DNA of 40,894 nt from contig SUUV01000011.1 in assembly GCA_015062345.1 (NCBI GenBank), positions 1 to 40,894 on the forward strand, given 5' to 3'. Positions within the stretch are counted from its first letter, which is position 1; the number at the start of each line of letters is the position of its first letter. Under the pieces are notes generated by a model that did not search any database, was not told where the DNA came from, and was given only the letters and a program-made list of their open reading frames with translations. This DNA comes from Alphaproteobacteria bacterium. Lineage in GTDB: Bacteria; Pseudomonadota; Alphaproteobacteria; RF32; CAG-239. Of the stretch, positions 33,504-40,894 are shown in pieces. The position numbers were made by a program, and so were the translations under genes.

Positions 33504-35204
33504 ATGACCAGCAATCCGGAAACAAAAGAAGATAACAAATTGCCCGACACTGCCCAAAGCAGTGTCGGTCAAGCTGATAATAAGCCAAAAACCGGAAATG
33601 CATATTTGGCCGAAACCGAAACTGCACAGACCAAAAAAAAGAACATTCTGCAAGAGCTTTTTTCAAACGGCAACAAATTATTAACTTTGCCGGATTCTGA
33701 CCTTGTTATAAGTGATGAAACCAGACGACATGTTGCATTGTTTTCGGACGGAACATATTTGGTTTCAAAAGACCACCGTTTTGACGGACCGGTATATAAC
33801 TTTGAAAAGACCATCAAAAGAAGAAAAATTCTTATTCATCCGCCCGAATATGTAAGCCAAAATGAGATTACCGCAATTTATGCCTATGCCGAACGAGGAA
33901 CGGGTGTGGCTGATGTCAGCGGTGAAAATCTTGACCAGATGCAGATGCAGATTGACTTTATTAATGTAATTGCTCGTGCATCTGCGCAAAAAGTGTCGGA
34001 TATCCATGTAATTGTTGCCGATTCCACAATCATTATGTTTCGTGTAAACGGTATGATGCAAAGGCAGATGGAATATAACAAAGAATGGGGTGAAGCATTT
34101 GTTCGTGCCGCATTTGCCTCAGCGGATATTTCAGACTCAAACTATGCTCAAAACGAATTCCAAGGAGCACAAAAGCTTGGTAAGACCCCGCTTCGCGGTT
34201 CGAACGGTAAATTAATGTTGCCTCACAATGTGCTCGCAATTCGTTTACAATTTAACCCGATTGCGTTTGGTTCACAATATTTGGTTATGCGATTGTTGTA
34301 CGCCGATGACAATCCGGACGGAAGCTCCGATTTAAGAGCTTTAGGTTTAGGTGAAAGAGAAGAGAATCTGTTTTATCGTTTAAGAGCCGTGCCGGTAGGG
34401 TTAAGTATTGTAGCCGGACCTACGGGTTCAGGTAAATCGACCACTTTGCAAAGAAATATGATTAAGCTCTTGCAAGAAAAGAACTACGAAATTAACTTAA
34501 TTACGGTGGAAGACCCGCCGGAATATCCAATTCCGGGTGCAAGACAGATGCCGGTGACCAATGCTAACACCGAAGAAGAAAAAGAAGCTGAATTTACAAA
34601 AGCCTTAAACGCCGCACTTCGTTCCGACCCTGATGTAATGATGGTAGGTGAGATTCGTTCATTATCTGCGGCCGAATTGTGCTTCAAGGGTGCATTATCC
34701 GGTCACGGAATGTGGTCAACTTTGCACGCAAACTCTGCGCCGGCAATTATAACTCGTTTTAGAGATATGGGTGTGCAACCGTATATGTTAGGCGATCCCG
34801 AATTGATGAAAGGGCTTATTTCTCAACGATTGTTCAGAAAATTGTGCCCTCATTGTCGTAAATCCATTAAGGAAAGATACGGCGATCCGTCGTATGAAAG
34901 ACTAAAAACCGCTTTGGGTGATTTTGGCATTGAAAACACTTTTATACGCGGTGAAGGTTGTAAATTTTGCGGATATAAAGGTTTCAGCGGCAGAATGTCC
35001 GTGCCGGAAATTATATTACCCGATGCAATGTTCTTACAACTGATGATTAATGGCGATACTAAGCGCGCAATTGACTATTGGACCAGTGAACTTGACGGTC
35101 GTCCGATGAAAGAAGGCGCAATTGAAAGAATGTTAAAAGGCAATATTGACTTAGATGAAGTTGAGCGTTGGTGCGGATTGTTAGACCAACGACCGGTTTA
35201 CTAG
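33504..35204 (+). CDS. pilQ: PilQ-type assembly ATPase (GspE/PilB family)
   Basis: 566 aa. Walker A GPTGSGKSTTLQ at about 305-316, Asp-box VEDPPEYPIPGARQM, Walker B SDPDVMMVGEIRS near 370-382, and His-box GHGMWSTLHANS. A zinc motif, CPHC near 447 and CKFC near 486 about 35 residues apart, is the four-cysteine site of GspE/PilB-type extension ATPases and rules out VirB11. The N-terminal 90 residues include a Lys-rich, disordered leader. It powers pilin polymerisation from the cytoplasm. ATG 33504 has only GGGAAA upstream, a weak site. Confidence 0.92.
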   Translation: MTSNPETKEDNKLPDTAQSSVGQADNKPKTGNAYLAETETAQTKKKNILQELFSNGNKLLTLPDSDLVISDETRRHVALFSDGTYLVSKDHRFDGPVYNFEKTIKRRKILIHPPEYVSQNEITAIYAYAERGTGVADVSGENLDQMQMQIDFINVIARASAQKVSDIHVIVADSTIIMFRVNGMMQRQMEYNKEWGEAFVRAAFASADISDSNYAQNEFQGAQKLGKTPLRGSNGKLMLPHNVLAIRLQFNPIAFGSQYLVMRLLYADDNPDGSSDLRALGLGEREENLFYRLRAVPVGLSIVAGPTGSGKSTTLQRNMIKLLQEKNYEINLITVEDPPEYPIPGARQMPVTNANTEEEKEAEFTKALNAALRSDPDVMMVGEIRSLSAAELCFKGALSGHGMWSTLHANSAPAIITRFRDMGVQPYMLGDPELMKGLISQRLFRKLCPHCRKSIKERYGDPSYERLKTALGDFGIENTFIRGEGCKFCGYKGFSGRMSVPEIILPDAMFLQLMINGDTKRAIDYWTSELDGRPMKEGAIERMLKGNIDLDEVERWCGLLDQRPVY

Positions 35205-35215
35205 GAGTAAAAACA

Positions 35216-36331
35216 ATGGCAAAAGCAAAAAAAACTCAGTTTAGCAAAGCGATGCGTTCATTAAACGCCATTGAGGTTTATTATGCAAAAATGATTTGTA
35301 ATTTTTCAAATGAGGCTCGATTAAAAATTTTCAGAAAACTGGCTTCGTTGATGCGTAACCGTTTCTCATTAATGGACGCTTTGGATATGCTTCACGACGG
35401 AGTAACAAACGGAGGAAAAAATCCGAGCGAACCGATGGCAATTGCCTTGGCCAGTTGGGGAAAAGCTTTGCAAAACGGTATTCCGTTTTCAGATGCCTTG
35501 AAAGGTTGGGCGCCCAATCGTGAACGATTGATGTTATCGGTTGGTGATGTATCCGACCTTGAAAGTGCATTGTTAAACCTGATTAAGGTTACTGAAGGTA
35601 CAACAAAGATGATAAGACCTATCAGAAGCGCTATTACATATCCGTCATTTTTGTTTATGATGTCAATTTTAATTATATATGCAATCGGTGTTTACATGGT
35701 ACCGCCGATGATTGATGCCGCTCCTGGTACTCGTTGGGTTGGAACTGCTAAATCTTTGGTTGATATTTCATATTGGATTAAAGATAATTGGGCCATTGCG
35801 TTTTCACTATTTCCAATCGTAATGCTAATAATTTATTTTACCATCGGTATATGGACAGGTCCGATAAGAGCAATTTTTGATAATGCTCCGCCGTGGTCTT
35901 TATATAAAGTGTTTATCGGTATCACTTGGTTGTTGGCTTTGTCGGCTTTGGTAAAAGGCGGTGTGCCGGTGTCTATTGCTTTACAATCATTAAGACGAGA
36001 TTCTAATCCATACTTAAAAGAACGAATTGATAAAACATTATCGTTTATTAAGAACGGTGATAACTTAGGTCAATCGTTGATGAAAACAGGATTAAATTTT
36101 CCGGATAAAGAAATTATCTCTGATTTGAAAATTTATTCCGAGCTTGATAACTTTGAAGATGCATTGGAAAAATTGGCTAATGACTGGTTGGAAGAATCGG
36201 TATTTATGATTGAACAAAAAGCCTCTGTATTAAATATGGCAGCTATGCTTGCCGTTTCCGGTGTTATCGGTTGGGCAGTGTTCGGTGTGTTTGAGATGCA
36301 AGAACAAATTACAGACTCTATGGGAAAATAA
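35216..36331 (+). CDS. pilR: PilR-type platform protein (GspF/PilC family)
   Basis: 371 aa from ATG 35216 (GGAG 8 nt before, just after the pilQ stop). Two GspF domains: the first with RLKIFRKLASLMRNRFSLMD and GIPFSDALKGWAP, then MIRPIRSAITYPSFLFMM starting the first membrane helix, a second hydrophobic segment (AFSLFPIVMLIIYFTIGI), the second domain with LVKGGVPVSIALQSLRRDSN, and a C-terminal membrane helix (NMAAMLAVSGVIGWAVFGVF). This is the inner-membrane platform that couples the PilQ ATPase to pilin. Stop and next start overlap as TAATG. Confidence 0.9.
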   Translation: MAKAKKTQFSKAMRSLNAIEVYYAKMICNFSNEARLKIFRKLASLMRNRFSLMDALDMLHDGVTNGGKNPSEPMAIALASWGKALQNGIPFSDALKGWAPNRERLMLSVGDVSDLESALLNLIKVTEGTTKMIRPIRSAITYPSFLFMMSILIIYAIGVYMVPPMIDAAPGTRWVGTAKSLVDISYWIKDNWAIAFSLFPIVMLIIYFTIGIWTGPIRAIFDNAPPWSLYKVFIGITWLLALSALVKGGVPVSIALQSLRRDSNPYLKERIDKTLSFIKNGDNLGQSLMKTGLNFPDKEIISDLKIYSELDNFEDALEKLANDWLEESVFMIEQKASVLNMAAMLAVSGVIGWAVFGVFEMQEQITDSMGK

Positions 36332-36888
36332 TGGATACCAAAAAATTAATAAAATTGTTGAAAAACACCCAAGTTATGGCATATGTCGTTGTAGGTATCA
36401 TACTTACGACGACTATGCTGTTGTTGTTTGTTAAAACACCCAAAGATAACTTTGGCAATTTGATAAATGAGCTTACAAGTCTTTCGGAAACTATCAGAAC
36501 ACATTATAAAACAAAACCTGATTATTGGGGATTGAGTAAACAATCGGTAACAAATATTGCTCCTAAAAACCTAATCCGCAACAACAAAATTATCAGCTCA
36601 ATCGGTAAAGAACTTGTTGTCGGGCAAAACGAAAACGGTGATATGATAATGCCGTCTCAACGCAATTTTATGATTAGTATGAACAATTTAACCAGATATG
36701 CTTGTGAAAACATATTAGCTTTAGAAATTGCCGACACTAATCAATACGGATTGCAAAAAATTGTCATCAGAACGGCAACAGACACCACAGAATTTGAGTG
36801 GGGTGGGAAAAACCCTCTGCCAATATCCCAAGAAGAAGCAAAAGCACATTGCAAAAATAAAAATAGCATAAGCTGGGTTTTTGAATAG
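36331..36888 (+). CDS. Type IVb pilin-like protein, atypical N-terminus
   Basis: 185 aa. One N-terminal membrane helix at about 16-35 (MAYVVVGIILTTTMLLLF). The region after it follows the PilS-type pilin outline: IRTHYKTKPDYWGLSKQSV, then NLIRNNKIISSIGKELVV, FMISMNNLTRYACENIL and a second cysteine near the end (KAHCKN) that would close the usual C-terminal disulfide. The order after pilR is that of R64 pilS. The prepilin cleavage site (Gly before Phe/Met, Glu at +5) is missing: LLKNTQVMAYVVV has neither. It could be a pilin with altered processing or a pilin-derived assembly factor. Confidence 0.7.
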   Translation: MDTKKLIKLLKNTQVMAYVVVGIILTTTMLLLFVKTPKDNFGNLINELTSLSETIRTHYKTKPDYWGLSKQSVTNIAPKNLIRNNKIISSIGKELVVGQNENGDMIMPSQRNFMISMNNLTRYACENILALEIADTNQYGLQKIVIRTATDTTEFEWGGKNPLPISQEEAKAHCKNKNSISWVFE

Positions 36889-36946
36889 CTTCTGATAAAA
36901 ATTTTCCACTCTCTGTTTGTTTTAATTGCTATAAGGGAGTCACCGG

Positions 36947-38503
36947 TTATCTGCCGTTTTTTTCTGATAATATTTTGAAAATACCAATTTTTTGCGGTTC
37001 TATATCCTTATTATTAAACTCATTCCACTGTTTTTTCAATATATGATGATTGCTTAACGGACTTTTATGTTCTGCATACAATACCTTACCTTTTTGTATT
37101 GCTTTAGTAACATAATCTTTTACATTTGTACCCTTTGAACACATTTCTAACAGTGATAAAGCATTTGGAATCTCACCTGTATGCAAAGACCAATACTTAC
37201 CAATATTTTCCATTAATAATGCTTGTTTTTTACCAACTGATGTCAAATTTTCTTCTTTGGTTGTCCAAAAAGCTTGATTGTGCTCTCCGCTACCTTTTAG
37301 TACCCTATCAAAAACCATTAAAACTTCATTATCATTTAATCGGACAAAAGCAGATTCTTTGCCTTTTTTCTGATTATACTTATTATGCTGTGCTAAAAAA
37401 ACCGGATAATCCGCTGAATATTTATTATCATATTCCGGTTCAAACTGCCCATCAGTAACTGAATATCTGTGAAATGTTGTAAACCCTGTTTTATCATTAA
37501 ATTCTCGTTGTGAATTATTTGTAATGCATATAATTTGTTTTAATGCATTTGATATTTCTTGTTGAGAATATCCGACTTTTTGCATCATCTTAGTAAAAGA
37601 TTTTGATATCATCGGCAAATCATTAGCTCCATAACAATGCGTTAAGATAAGAAGATTACTAAAATTTTGATTTAATTTTTTACTTGAATATCTTTCAAAT
37701 TTACCATCTTTAGTTTGGGCAATAAATGGTATAAATTTGCTTAATATTTCTCGTTCGTAATCTGCTTCTATATGTAAATTTGTATTTTTGGCTTTCTTAA
37801 TCAAAGAATATAATCCATTAGCATAGATACTTGGGCGATAACACGAACAAAGTTGCATATCATCAAGTTGTCGTGCTGATAAACCTAAAATGCTTGTAAA
37901 AACATTTATGTTTCCATTGGCCTCTCGAGAATCTTTTGTTTGATCGCCGCCTAAACACAATATAGTCTTTTTTTCAGGATTTAATCTGATATTTTCATTC
38001 CAATGAGTGTCAATTGTCTTATCTTTAATACCAATTCGATAATAAGAAAAATATTCAGGATTAACAGTTAATATTTCATCTTTAAATTCATACTGCGTGC
38101 GTCCGTCCTTAAATAATGATATCTCATAATCATCTTTTTTGATTTGAAAAATATTCTTATTATCATAAAATATGGTACAAACACCTTCGGGCTTTTCAAT
38201 TGATGAAATATTCTGATTTTCATAATATCTGATAATTGTTCCATCAGAATATATTTCTTTCTCTATCTTATCAGATTGATACATAAAAATACGATACACT
38301 CCATCAGCAGTTTGTTCAATGGTTTTGTAACCTTGTGCACTATACACTTCATAACTGCCGTCAGGATTATTGTATTTGCGTGTTGAAACCTTGCCTCTGA
38401 TATAAGAAGTTTCAAGCACAACACCATTATCTAAAACTTCAGTTGTAAAATGTTGACCAGAGATTTCTGAGTGTAATTTAGCATCAAAATCAGATTTTAT
38501 CAT
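36947..38503 (-). CDS. Unrecognised 518-aa protein, possible secreted effector
   Basis: No signal peptide or membrane helix. Residues about 15-165 are short beta-type repeats of roughly 20 residues (NPDGSYEVYSAQGYKTIEQ, DGVYRIFMYQ, DGTIIRYYENQNI) resembling MORN/YwqK-like repeats. The middle has KTILCLGGDQTKDSREANGN and later NLLILTHCYGANDLPM; HCYGA after a hydrophobic strand recalls the nucleophile elbow of alpha/beta hydrolases, but no full triad can be assigned. The C-terminus is Lys-rich. I do not recognise the family. Its own promoter-like motif, location at the end of a T4SS/pilus locus and cytosolic type make an effector possible; that is only inference. It is convergent with the pilus operon; the 58 bp between them contain no clear terminator. 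Confidence 0.6.
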   Translation of the reverse strand: MIKSDFDAKLHSEISGQHFTTEVLDNGVVLETSYIRGKVSTRKYNNPDGSYEVYSAQGYKTIEQTADGVYRIFMYQSDKIEKEIYSDGTIIRYYENQNISSIEKPEGVCTIFYDNKNIFQIKKDDYEISLFKDGRTQYEFKDEILTVNPEYFSYYRIGIKDKTIDTHWNENIRLNPEKKTILCLGGDQTKDSREANGNINVFTSILGLSARQLDDMQLCSCYRPSIYANGLYSLIKKAKNTNLHIEADYEREILSKFIPFIAQTKDGKFERYSSKKLNQNFSNLLILTHCYGANDLPMISKSFTKMMQKVGYSQQEISNALKQIICITNNSQREFNDKTGFTTFHRYSVTDGQFEPEYDNKYSADYPVFLAQHNKYNQKKGKESAFVRLNDNEVLMVFDRVLKGSGEHNQAFWTTKEENLTSVGKKQALLMENIGKYWSLHTGEIPNALSLLEMCSKGTNVKDYVTKAIQKGKVLYAEHKSPLSNHHILKKQWNEFNNKDIEPQKIGIFKILSEKNGR

Positions 38504-38536
38504 CTATAATCCAATATAAGTTTAATTAATGAAGAT

Positions 38537-38565
38537 ATGATATACTAGTAAAATGATTATTGCAA
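38537..38565 (-). promoter_or_regulatory. Putative promoter of the 518-aa gene
   Basis: On the minus strand TTGCAA (38565-38560), a 17-bp spacer and TATCAT (38542-38537) precede ATG 38503 by about 30 nt. No Shine-Dalgarno site is evident before that ATG, so the leader is short and weakly translated or the start is misjudged. Confidence 0.5.
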
Positions 38566-38696
38566 TATGAATATTTAACCGTTATAAAAAAATTATGCCT
38601 AAGCACAATTAATTTCATCGCCCAATACCAGCTATCTCTCCGGTGTCTTATTGACTTTCAGCCACTTGTTCGCTTCAATGGCCATAACAAGCACCA

Positions 38697-38776
38697 CCTC
38701 ATTTTTGATTTAAATACACATAAAGACTCTTTTTACTTGCAAAAAAAAAAAACGGTTTATGATGCGATATGAAAGG
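38697..38776 (+). repeat. Right copy of the 80-bp direct repeat (partner 397-476)
   Basis: Same orientation and content as the left copy, starting CCTCATTTTTGATTTAAAT and running through the A-run promoter to GAAAGG. Differences are concentrated in about 12 bases around 38716-38727. Together with the signal-peptide codons that follow, the two copies give about 150 bp of recognisable similarity. Confidence 0.8.
38737..38763 (+). promoter_or_regulatory. Putative sigma70 promoter of DUF4402-like copy B
   Basis: TTGCAA (38737-38742) and TATGAT (38758-38763) with the same 15-bp A-rich spacer as at 437-463. Confidence 0.5.
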
Positions 38777-38794
38777 CTGATTTTTAGCTTTTCA
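38770..38794 (+). promoter_or_regulatory. 5' leader hairpin of DUF4402-like copy B
   Basis: TGAAAGGCT (38770-38778) pairs with AGCTTTTCA (38786-38794), one G-U pair included, around a 7-nt loop. Compared with copy A the inner bases changed on both sides, which keeps the stem. Confidence 0.5.
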
Positions 38795-38833
38795 AATGTA
38801 CTTAAACTTAATTTTTGTAAAGGAATTAATAAA

Positions 38834-39292
38834 ATGAGAAAATATTTTCTAATATCCGCTGTTGCTCTTTTGAGCATAGGTACAGCAAATGCAACCACAG
38901 ACTATGCCGAAGTAACCGCAAAGGCTACAATTGAAGTGGCTAATGAGGTAGATTGTGGTGAGGTTAATTGGGGCACAATCGTTGTCAAACAAAACAATTC
39001 TGATATTTTGTTACAAATGAATCCGTATACTGGAGAAGTAACTTCTGGTTCAGATGATGTAATTTCCGTTACTGATTCAGATAGTGCAGTATGTAGTACT
39101 ATGGATGGTAATTTTGACTGGGATGGAATATCTGAACTACCTTCCGTAACATTAAGAGCCGAGGGTGAAATACAAACTCTTACCTATGTTCCGGTCGGTG
39201 ATATGACGAGTCTAGCCGGTAAATTAACAATCCCCGCCAATGTTAAAGCGGGTACATATACAGGTTCATTTACCGTTTCCGTCACCTATTAA
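38834..39292 (+). CDS. Exported DUF4402-like protein (copy B)
   Basis: 152 aa from ATG 38834, 8 nt after AAAGGAATT; the frame upstream to 38759 contains the leader hairpin and is not coding. Signal peptide MRKYFLISAVALLSIGTANA matches copy A at nearly every position, as does DYAEVTAKATIEVANEVDC. The centre differs strongly (VTSGSDDVISVTDSDSAVC, then acidic residues). The end GTYTGSFTVSVTY is the standard DUF4402 closing strand pair. Two cysteines are at the same relative places as in copy A. It is probably a secreted beta-sandwich surface protein of unknown role. The conserved leader and varied middle suggest a small family under diversifying change. Confidence 0.75.
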   Translation: MRKYFLISAVALLSIGTANATTDYAEVTAKATIEVANEVDCGEVNWGTIVVKQNNSDILLQMNPYTGEVTSGSDDVISVTDSDSAVCSTMDGNFDWDGISELPSVTLRAEGEIQTLTYVPVGDMTSLAGKLTIPANVKAGTYTGSFTVSVTY

Positions 39293-39309
39293 TCTTTCAC
39301 ACCCATTTT

Positions 39310-39344
39310 CCGCTCTTTGATTTTTTATTAAAGAGCGGTTTTTT
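39310..39344 (+). terminator. Rho-independent terminator of DUF4402-like copy B
   Basis: CCGCTCTTT (39310-39318) and AAAGAGCGG (39330-39338) form a 9-bp perfect stem followed by T6 (39339-39344). It stands 18 bp after the stop codon and before the convergent kinase gene. Confidence 0.85.
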
Positions 39345-39379
39345 GTTTATATCAAGAAATGAAAGATATAATCTTATAA

Positions 39380-40687
39380 CTAATATTCTATTGTTGTTAT
39401 TTTATTTTTAACATTATTATACATTTGCCAACCTTTAGCCGCACGATTAACTCTATCGTCATATTCTTTACGATTTTTATTTGGTTTTGCAATGCGCCCG
39501 CATATTACCGATTTTCCTGATTTAACTATCTCAGGAATTTCCCATGCTTTATTATCTAATTTGTAACGAGCCAAATCAGCAAACAATCTGGCTTCCATAT
39601 AATCACCAAAATCTGAATTGCGAACTTTAGGACAACCTGAAAATCGATTTAGCAATTTAGTAAACTGTTCTTGATGTTCCGGTAAGACATATCCCTCGCC
39701 TTTTAGTAATTTTTCAAAAGTTTCTTTAACTATAGGGTTTTTCCATCCTCCACCAAACAAAACCATTTTATTAGGTATTTTTATATCATTGGGTATCAAA
39801 CTCAAAGCTTGTACAGCCACATAGGCTGCAAAATATTCAAAAGTATGAACAATGTCTTCAAACTTAAATTTTTTCTTATTGATATATTGAAAAATTTGTC
39901 CCTTGTAATAATAAGCCGGATCACCCGATTTTGGCAGAGGAGTTTCATAATATTTGCGACCAAAATCAAATAGTTTTTGCAGTAAAGCTTTATTTAATGT
40001 TCCTTTTTTGCCAAACATTCCATCTCTATCAAAAGATTCATCTGTATAATCACGAATATAATTATCTGTATATTCATTAAAAGGTCCGGCATCAGCACCT
40101 ATTATTGCTGAGCCATCAATTATCAAAGCAAAGTTTGATGTGTTGCCACCATTATAATAACAACCATTTCCCTCTGTTGCCGAAATATGAGCATTGTGAG
40201 GAGGAACCAGAGGAGCTCCATCAAAACCGGCCATCAATGGATCTGAACGAAAATCATAAACAACATTTATACCTGTTAAATCTGCCAACATTTGTCCTGA
40301 ACCGATTTGCAAAGTATAAGGCAGGCTTCCGTCCGTACGAGCTTTTGACGGAGGATTATGGTCTAGAGTTTTGCCATGAAATCCAATTGCATCAATATTG
40401 TTTTTATCAATATTGTATTTCTCACACATTTCATTAATACATTCTGCAATTTGCCTAATATAGTTGTCATGGATTGAGCGAAATTCGGGTAAAGCTTCTA
40501 TTTCTGATGGTGTTTTATTAAAAACATTGGCACGCAAACTTTCAATTGTATTTTGCATATCTTTAGAATAAGGTTTTGTGTATGTACAAACATCTCGCAT
40601 TATATCATCGTCAAATTCTGTTAAAACTAAATCTATTGCATCCATAGAATTTCCGGTCATATTTCCAATCATAAGATGTTTTGTCAT
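39380..40687 (-). CDS. anmK: AnmK-family anhydro-N-acetylmuramic acid kinase
   Basis: 435 aa. AnmK converts 1,6-anhydro-MurNAc to MurNAc-6-phosphate with ATP, recycling cell-wall fragments in the cytosol. Family marks: IGNMTGNSMDAIDLVL at the start (normally GTSMDG), AIGFHGKTLDHNP (normally GHDGQT), YTLQIGSGQMLADLTGINVV then YDFRSDPLMAGFDGAPLVP, GGNTSNFALI, GADAGPFNEYTDNYI (normally D-T-G-P-G-N) and late VLFGGGWKNP. At 435 aa it is longer than the usual 370 or so, with added residues in the FDRDGMFGKKG region and at the C-terminus. Several active-site motifs deviate, so substrate or activity may differ. GGAG is 5 nt before ATG 40687. Confidence 0.8.
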   Translation of the reverse strand: MTKHLMIGNMTGNSMDAIDLVLTEFDDDIMRDVCTYTKPYSKDMQNTIESLRANVFNKTPSEIEALPEFRSIHDNYIRQIAECINEMCEKYNIDKNNIDAIGFHGKTLDHNPPSKARTDGSLPYTLQIGSGQMLADLTGINVVYDFRSDPLMAGFDGAPLVPPHNAHISATEGNGCYYNGGNTSNFALIIDGSAIIGADAGPFNEYTDNYIRDYTDESFDRDGMFGKKGTLNKALLQKLFDFGRKYYETPLPKSGDPAYYYKGQIFQYINKKKFKFEDIVHTFEYFAAYVAVQALSLIPNDIKIPNKMVLFGGGWKNPIVKETFEKLLKGEGYVLPEHQEQFTKLLNRFSGCPKVRNSDFGDYMEARLFADLARYKLDNKAWEIPEIVKSGKSVICGRIAKPNKNRKEYDDRVNRAAKGWQMYNNVKNKITTIEY

Positions 40688-40724
40688 TTTTTCTCCGCAA
40701 AATAACTATCATTAATATGCTGAT

Positions 40725-40752
40725 ATGATAGCATATGTATTTTTTTTAACAA
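40725..40752 (-). promoter_or_regulatory. Putative promoter of anmK, with overlapping palindrome
   Basis: On the minus strand TTGTTA (40752-40747), 16 bp, then TATCAT (40730-40725). The -10 box lies in one arm of an inverted repeat CTATCAT (40706-40712) / ATGATAG (40725-40731), which might be an operator. Confidence 0.4.
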
Positions 40753-40774
40753 GGTAAAAAATTAAAAATGTGAA

Positions 40775-40819
40775 TACACAATTAAATCCGAACACCCTTT
40801 ACACAATTAAATCCGAACA
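40775..40819. repeat. Two tandem 20-bp direct repeats at an element end
   Basis: TACACAATTAAATCCGAACA occurs at 40775-40794 and 40800-40819, identical, with 5 bp between. The copies stand just ahead of the gene that starts at 40849. Repeated sites of about 20 bp near a terminus are typical of transposase-binding sites, for example in IS21-type elements, but could equally be operators. Confidence 0.6.
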
Positions 40820-40821
40820 GG

Positions 40822-40849
40822 TAGACTTAAGTCAAAGGAGTTAAGTCTA
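40822..40849 (+). promoter_or_regulatory. Hairpin presenting or masking the ribosome site
   Basis: TAGACTTAA (40822-40830) and TTAAGTCTA (40841-40849) are perfect 9-bp inverted repeats. The loop holds AAAGGAG, and the last base of the stem is the A of ATG 40849. Such a structure would reduce translation initiation, a common restraint on transposase expression. Confidence 0.5.
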
Positions 40850-40894
40850 TGAAAAAGCGAGAAGAAATAGAGACATATAAATCAATAATAGCCA
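40849..40894 (+). CDS. Start of a gene cut by the window edge (possible transposase)
   Basis: ATG 40849 follows AAAGGAG by 8 nt and opens 15 codons reading MKKREEIETYKSIIA before the window ends. This is too short to assign. The tandem repeats and hairpin just upstream suggest an insertion-sequence protein. Confidence 0.45.
   Translation, partial: MKKREEIETYKSIIA

Noticed and set aside
38560..38772. Short plus-strand frame 38560-38772 ahead of copy B
   Set aside because: It runs through the promoter and A-run of the direct repeat and has no ribosome site.

Overview
The window is AT-rich chromosome-like DNA from what looks like a Gram-negative, probably host-associated alphaproteobacterium. 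The evidence is a P-type VirB secretion system, outer-membrane lipoproteins and secretins, DUF4402-type exported proteins and a REP-like palindrome of the kind found in small AT-rich alphaproteobacterial genomes. A gut lineage of the RF32/'Azospirillum CAG' kind fits, but that is a guess from style, not a match.

Layout. The left edge (1-970) holds the 3' end of an HTH regulator, two palindromic repeats and a small exported DUF4402-like protein. From about 26.0 kb leftwards to 1.0 kb (minus strand) runs a type IV secretion system of 16 genes. In transcription order they are three VirB2-like pilins, VirB3, VirB4, four consecutive exported coiled-coil proteins in the VirB5 position (one of 1409 aa), a VirB8, a tiny VirB7-like lipoprotein, a second VirB8, a VirB9 with a C-terminal SPOR domain, a VirB10 divided into two adjacent genes of about 1410 codons each and filled with 17-residue repeats, and VirB11. 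No VirB6, VirD4 coupling protein or relaxase is seen.

Divergently from the same 390-bp intergenic region, a plus-strand operon (26.36-36.89 kb) encodes a type IVb 'thin' pilus of the R64/PilL-S kind: a membrane-anchored OmpA-like protein, a TcpQ-like lipoprotein, PilN secretin, PilO, PilP, PilQ ATPase, PilR platform protein and an atypical pilin-like protein. No prepilin peptidase is present.

The right edge (36.9-40.9 kb) carries an unrecognised 518-aa protein (possible effector), a second DUF4402-like gene whose promoter and signal peptide duplicate the one at the left edge at an offset of exactly 38,300 bp, an AnmK-family sugar kinase, and the start of a gene behind tandem 20-bp repeats that looks like the end of an insertion sequence.

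How it fits together. VirB4 and VirB11 power a trans-envelope channel built from VirB3, 8, 7, 9 and 10. The VirB2 paralogs and the coiled-coil proteins probably form or decorate its surface part. The neighbouring type IVb pilus would give cell contact, as the thin pilus does for IncI plasmid conjugation. The most unusual point is the divided VirB10: the inner-membrane anchor and the outer-membrane channel domain lie in separate proteins that share only the same long repeat array. All functions are read from motifs and gene order by eye; no database search was run.
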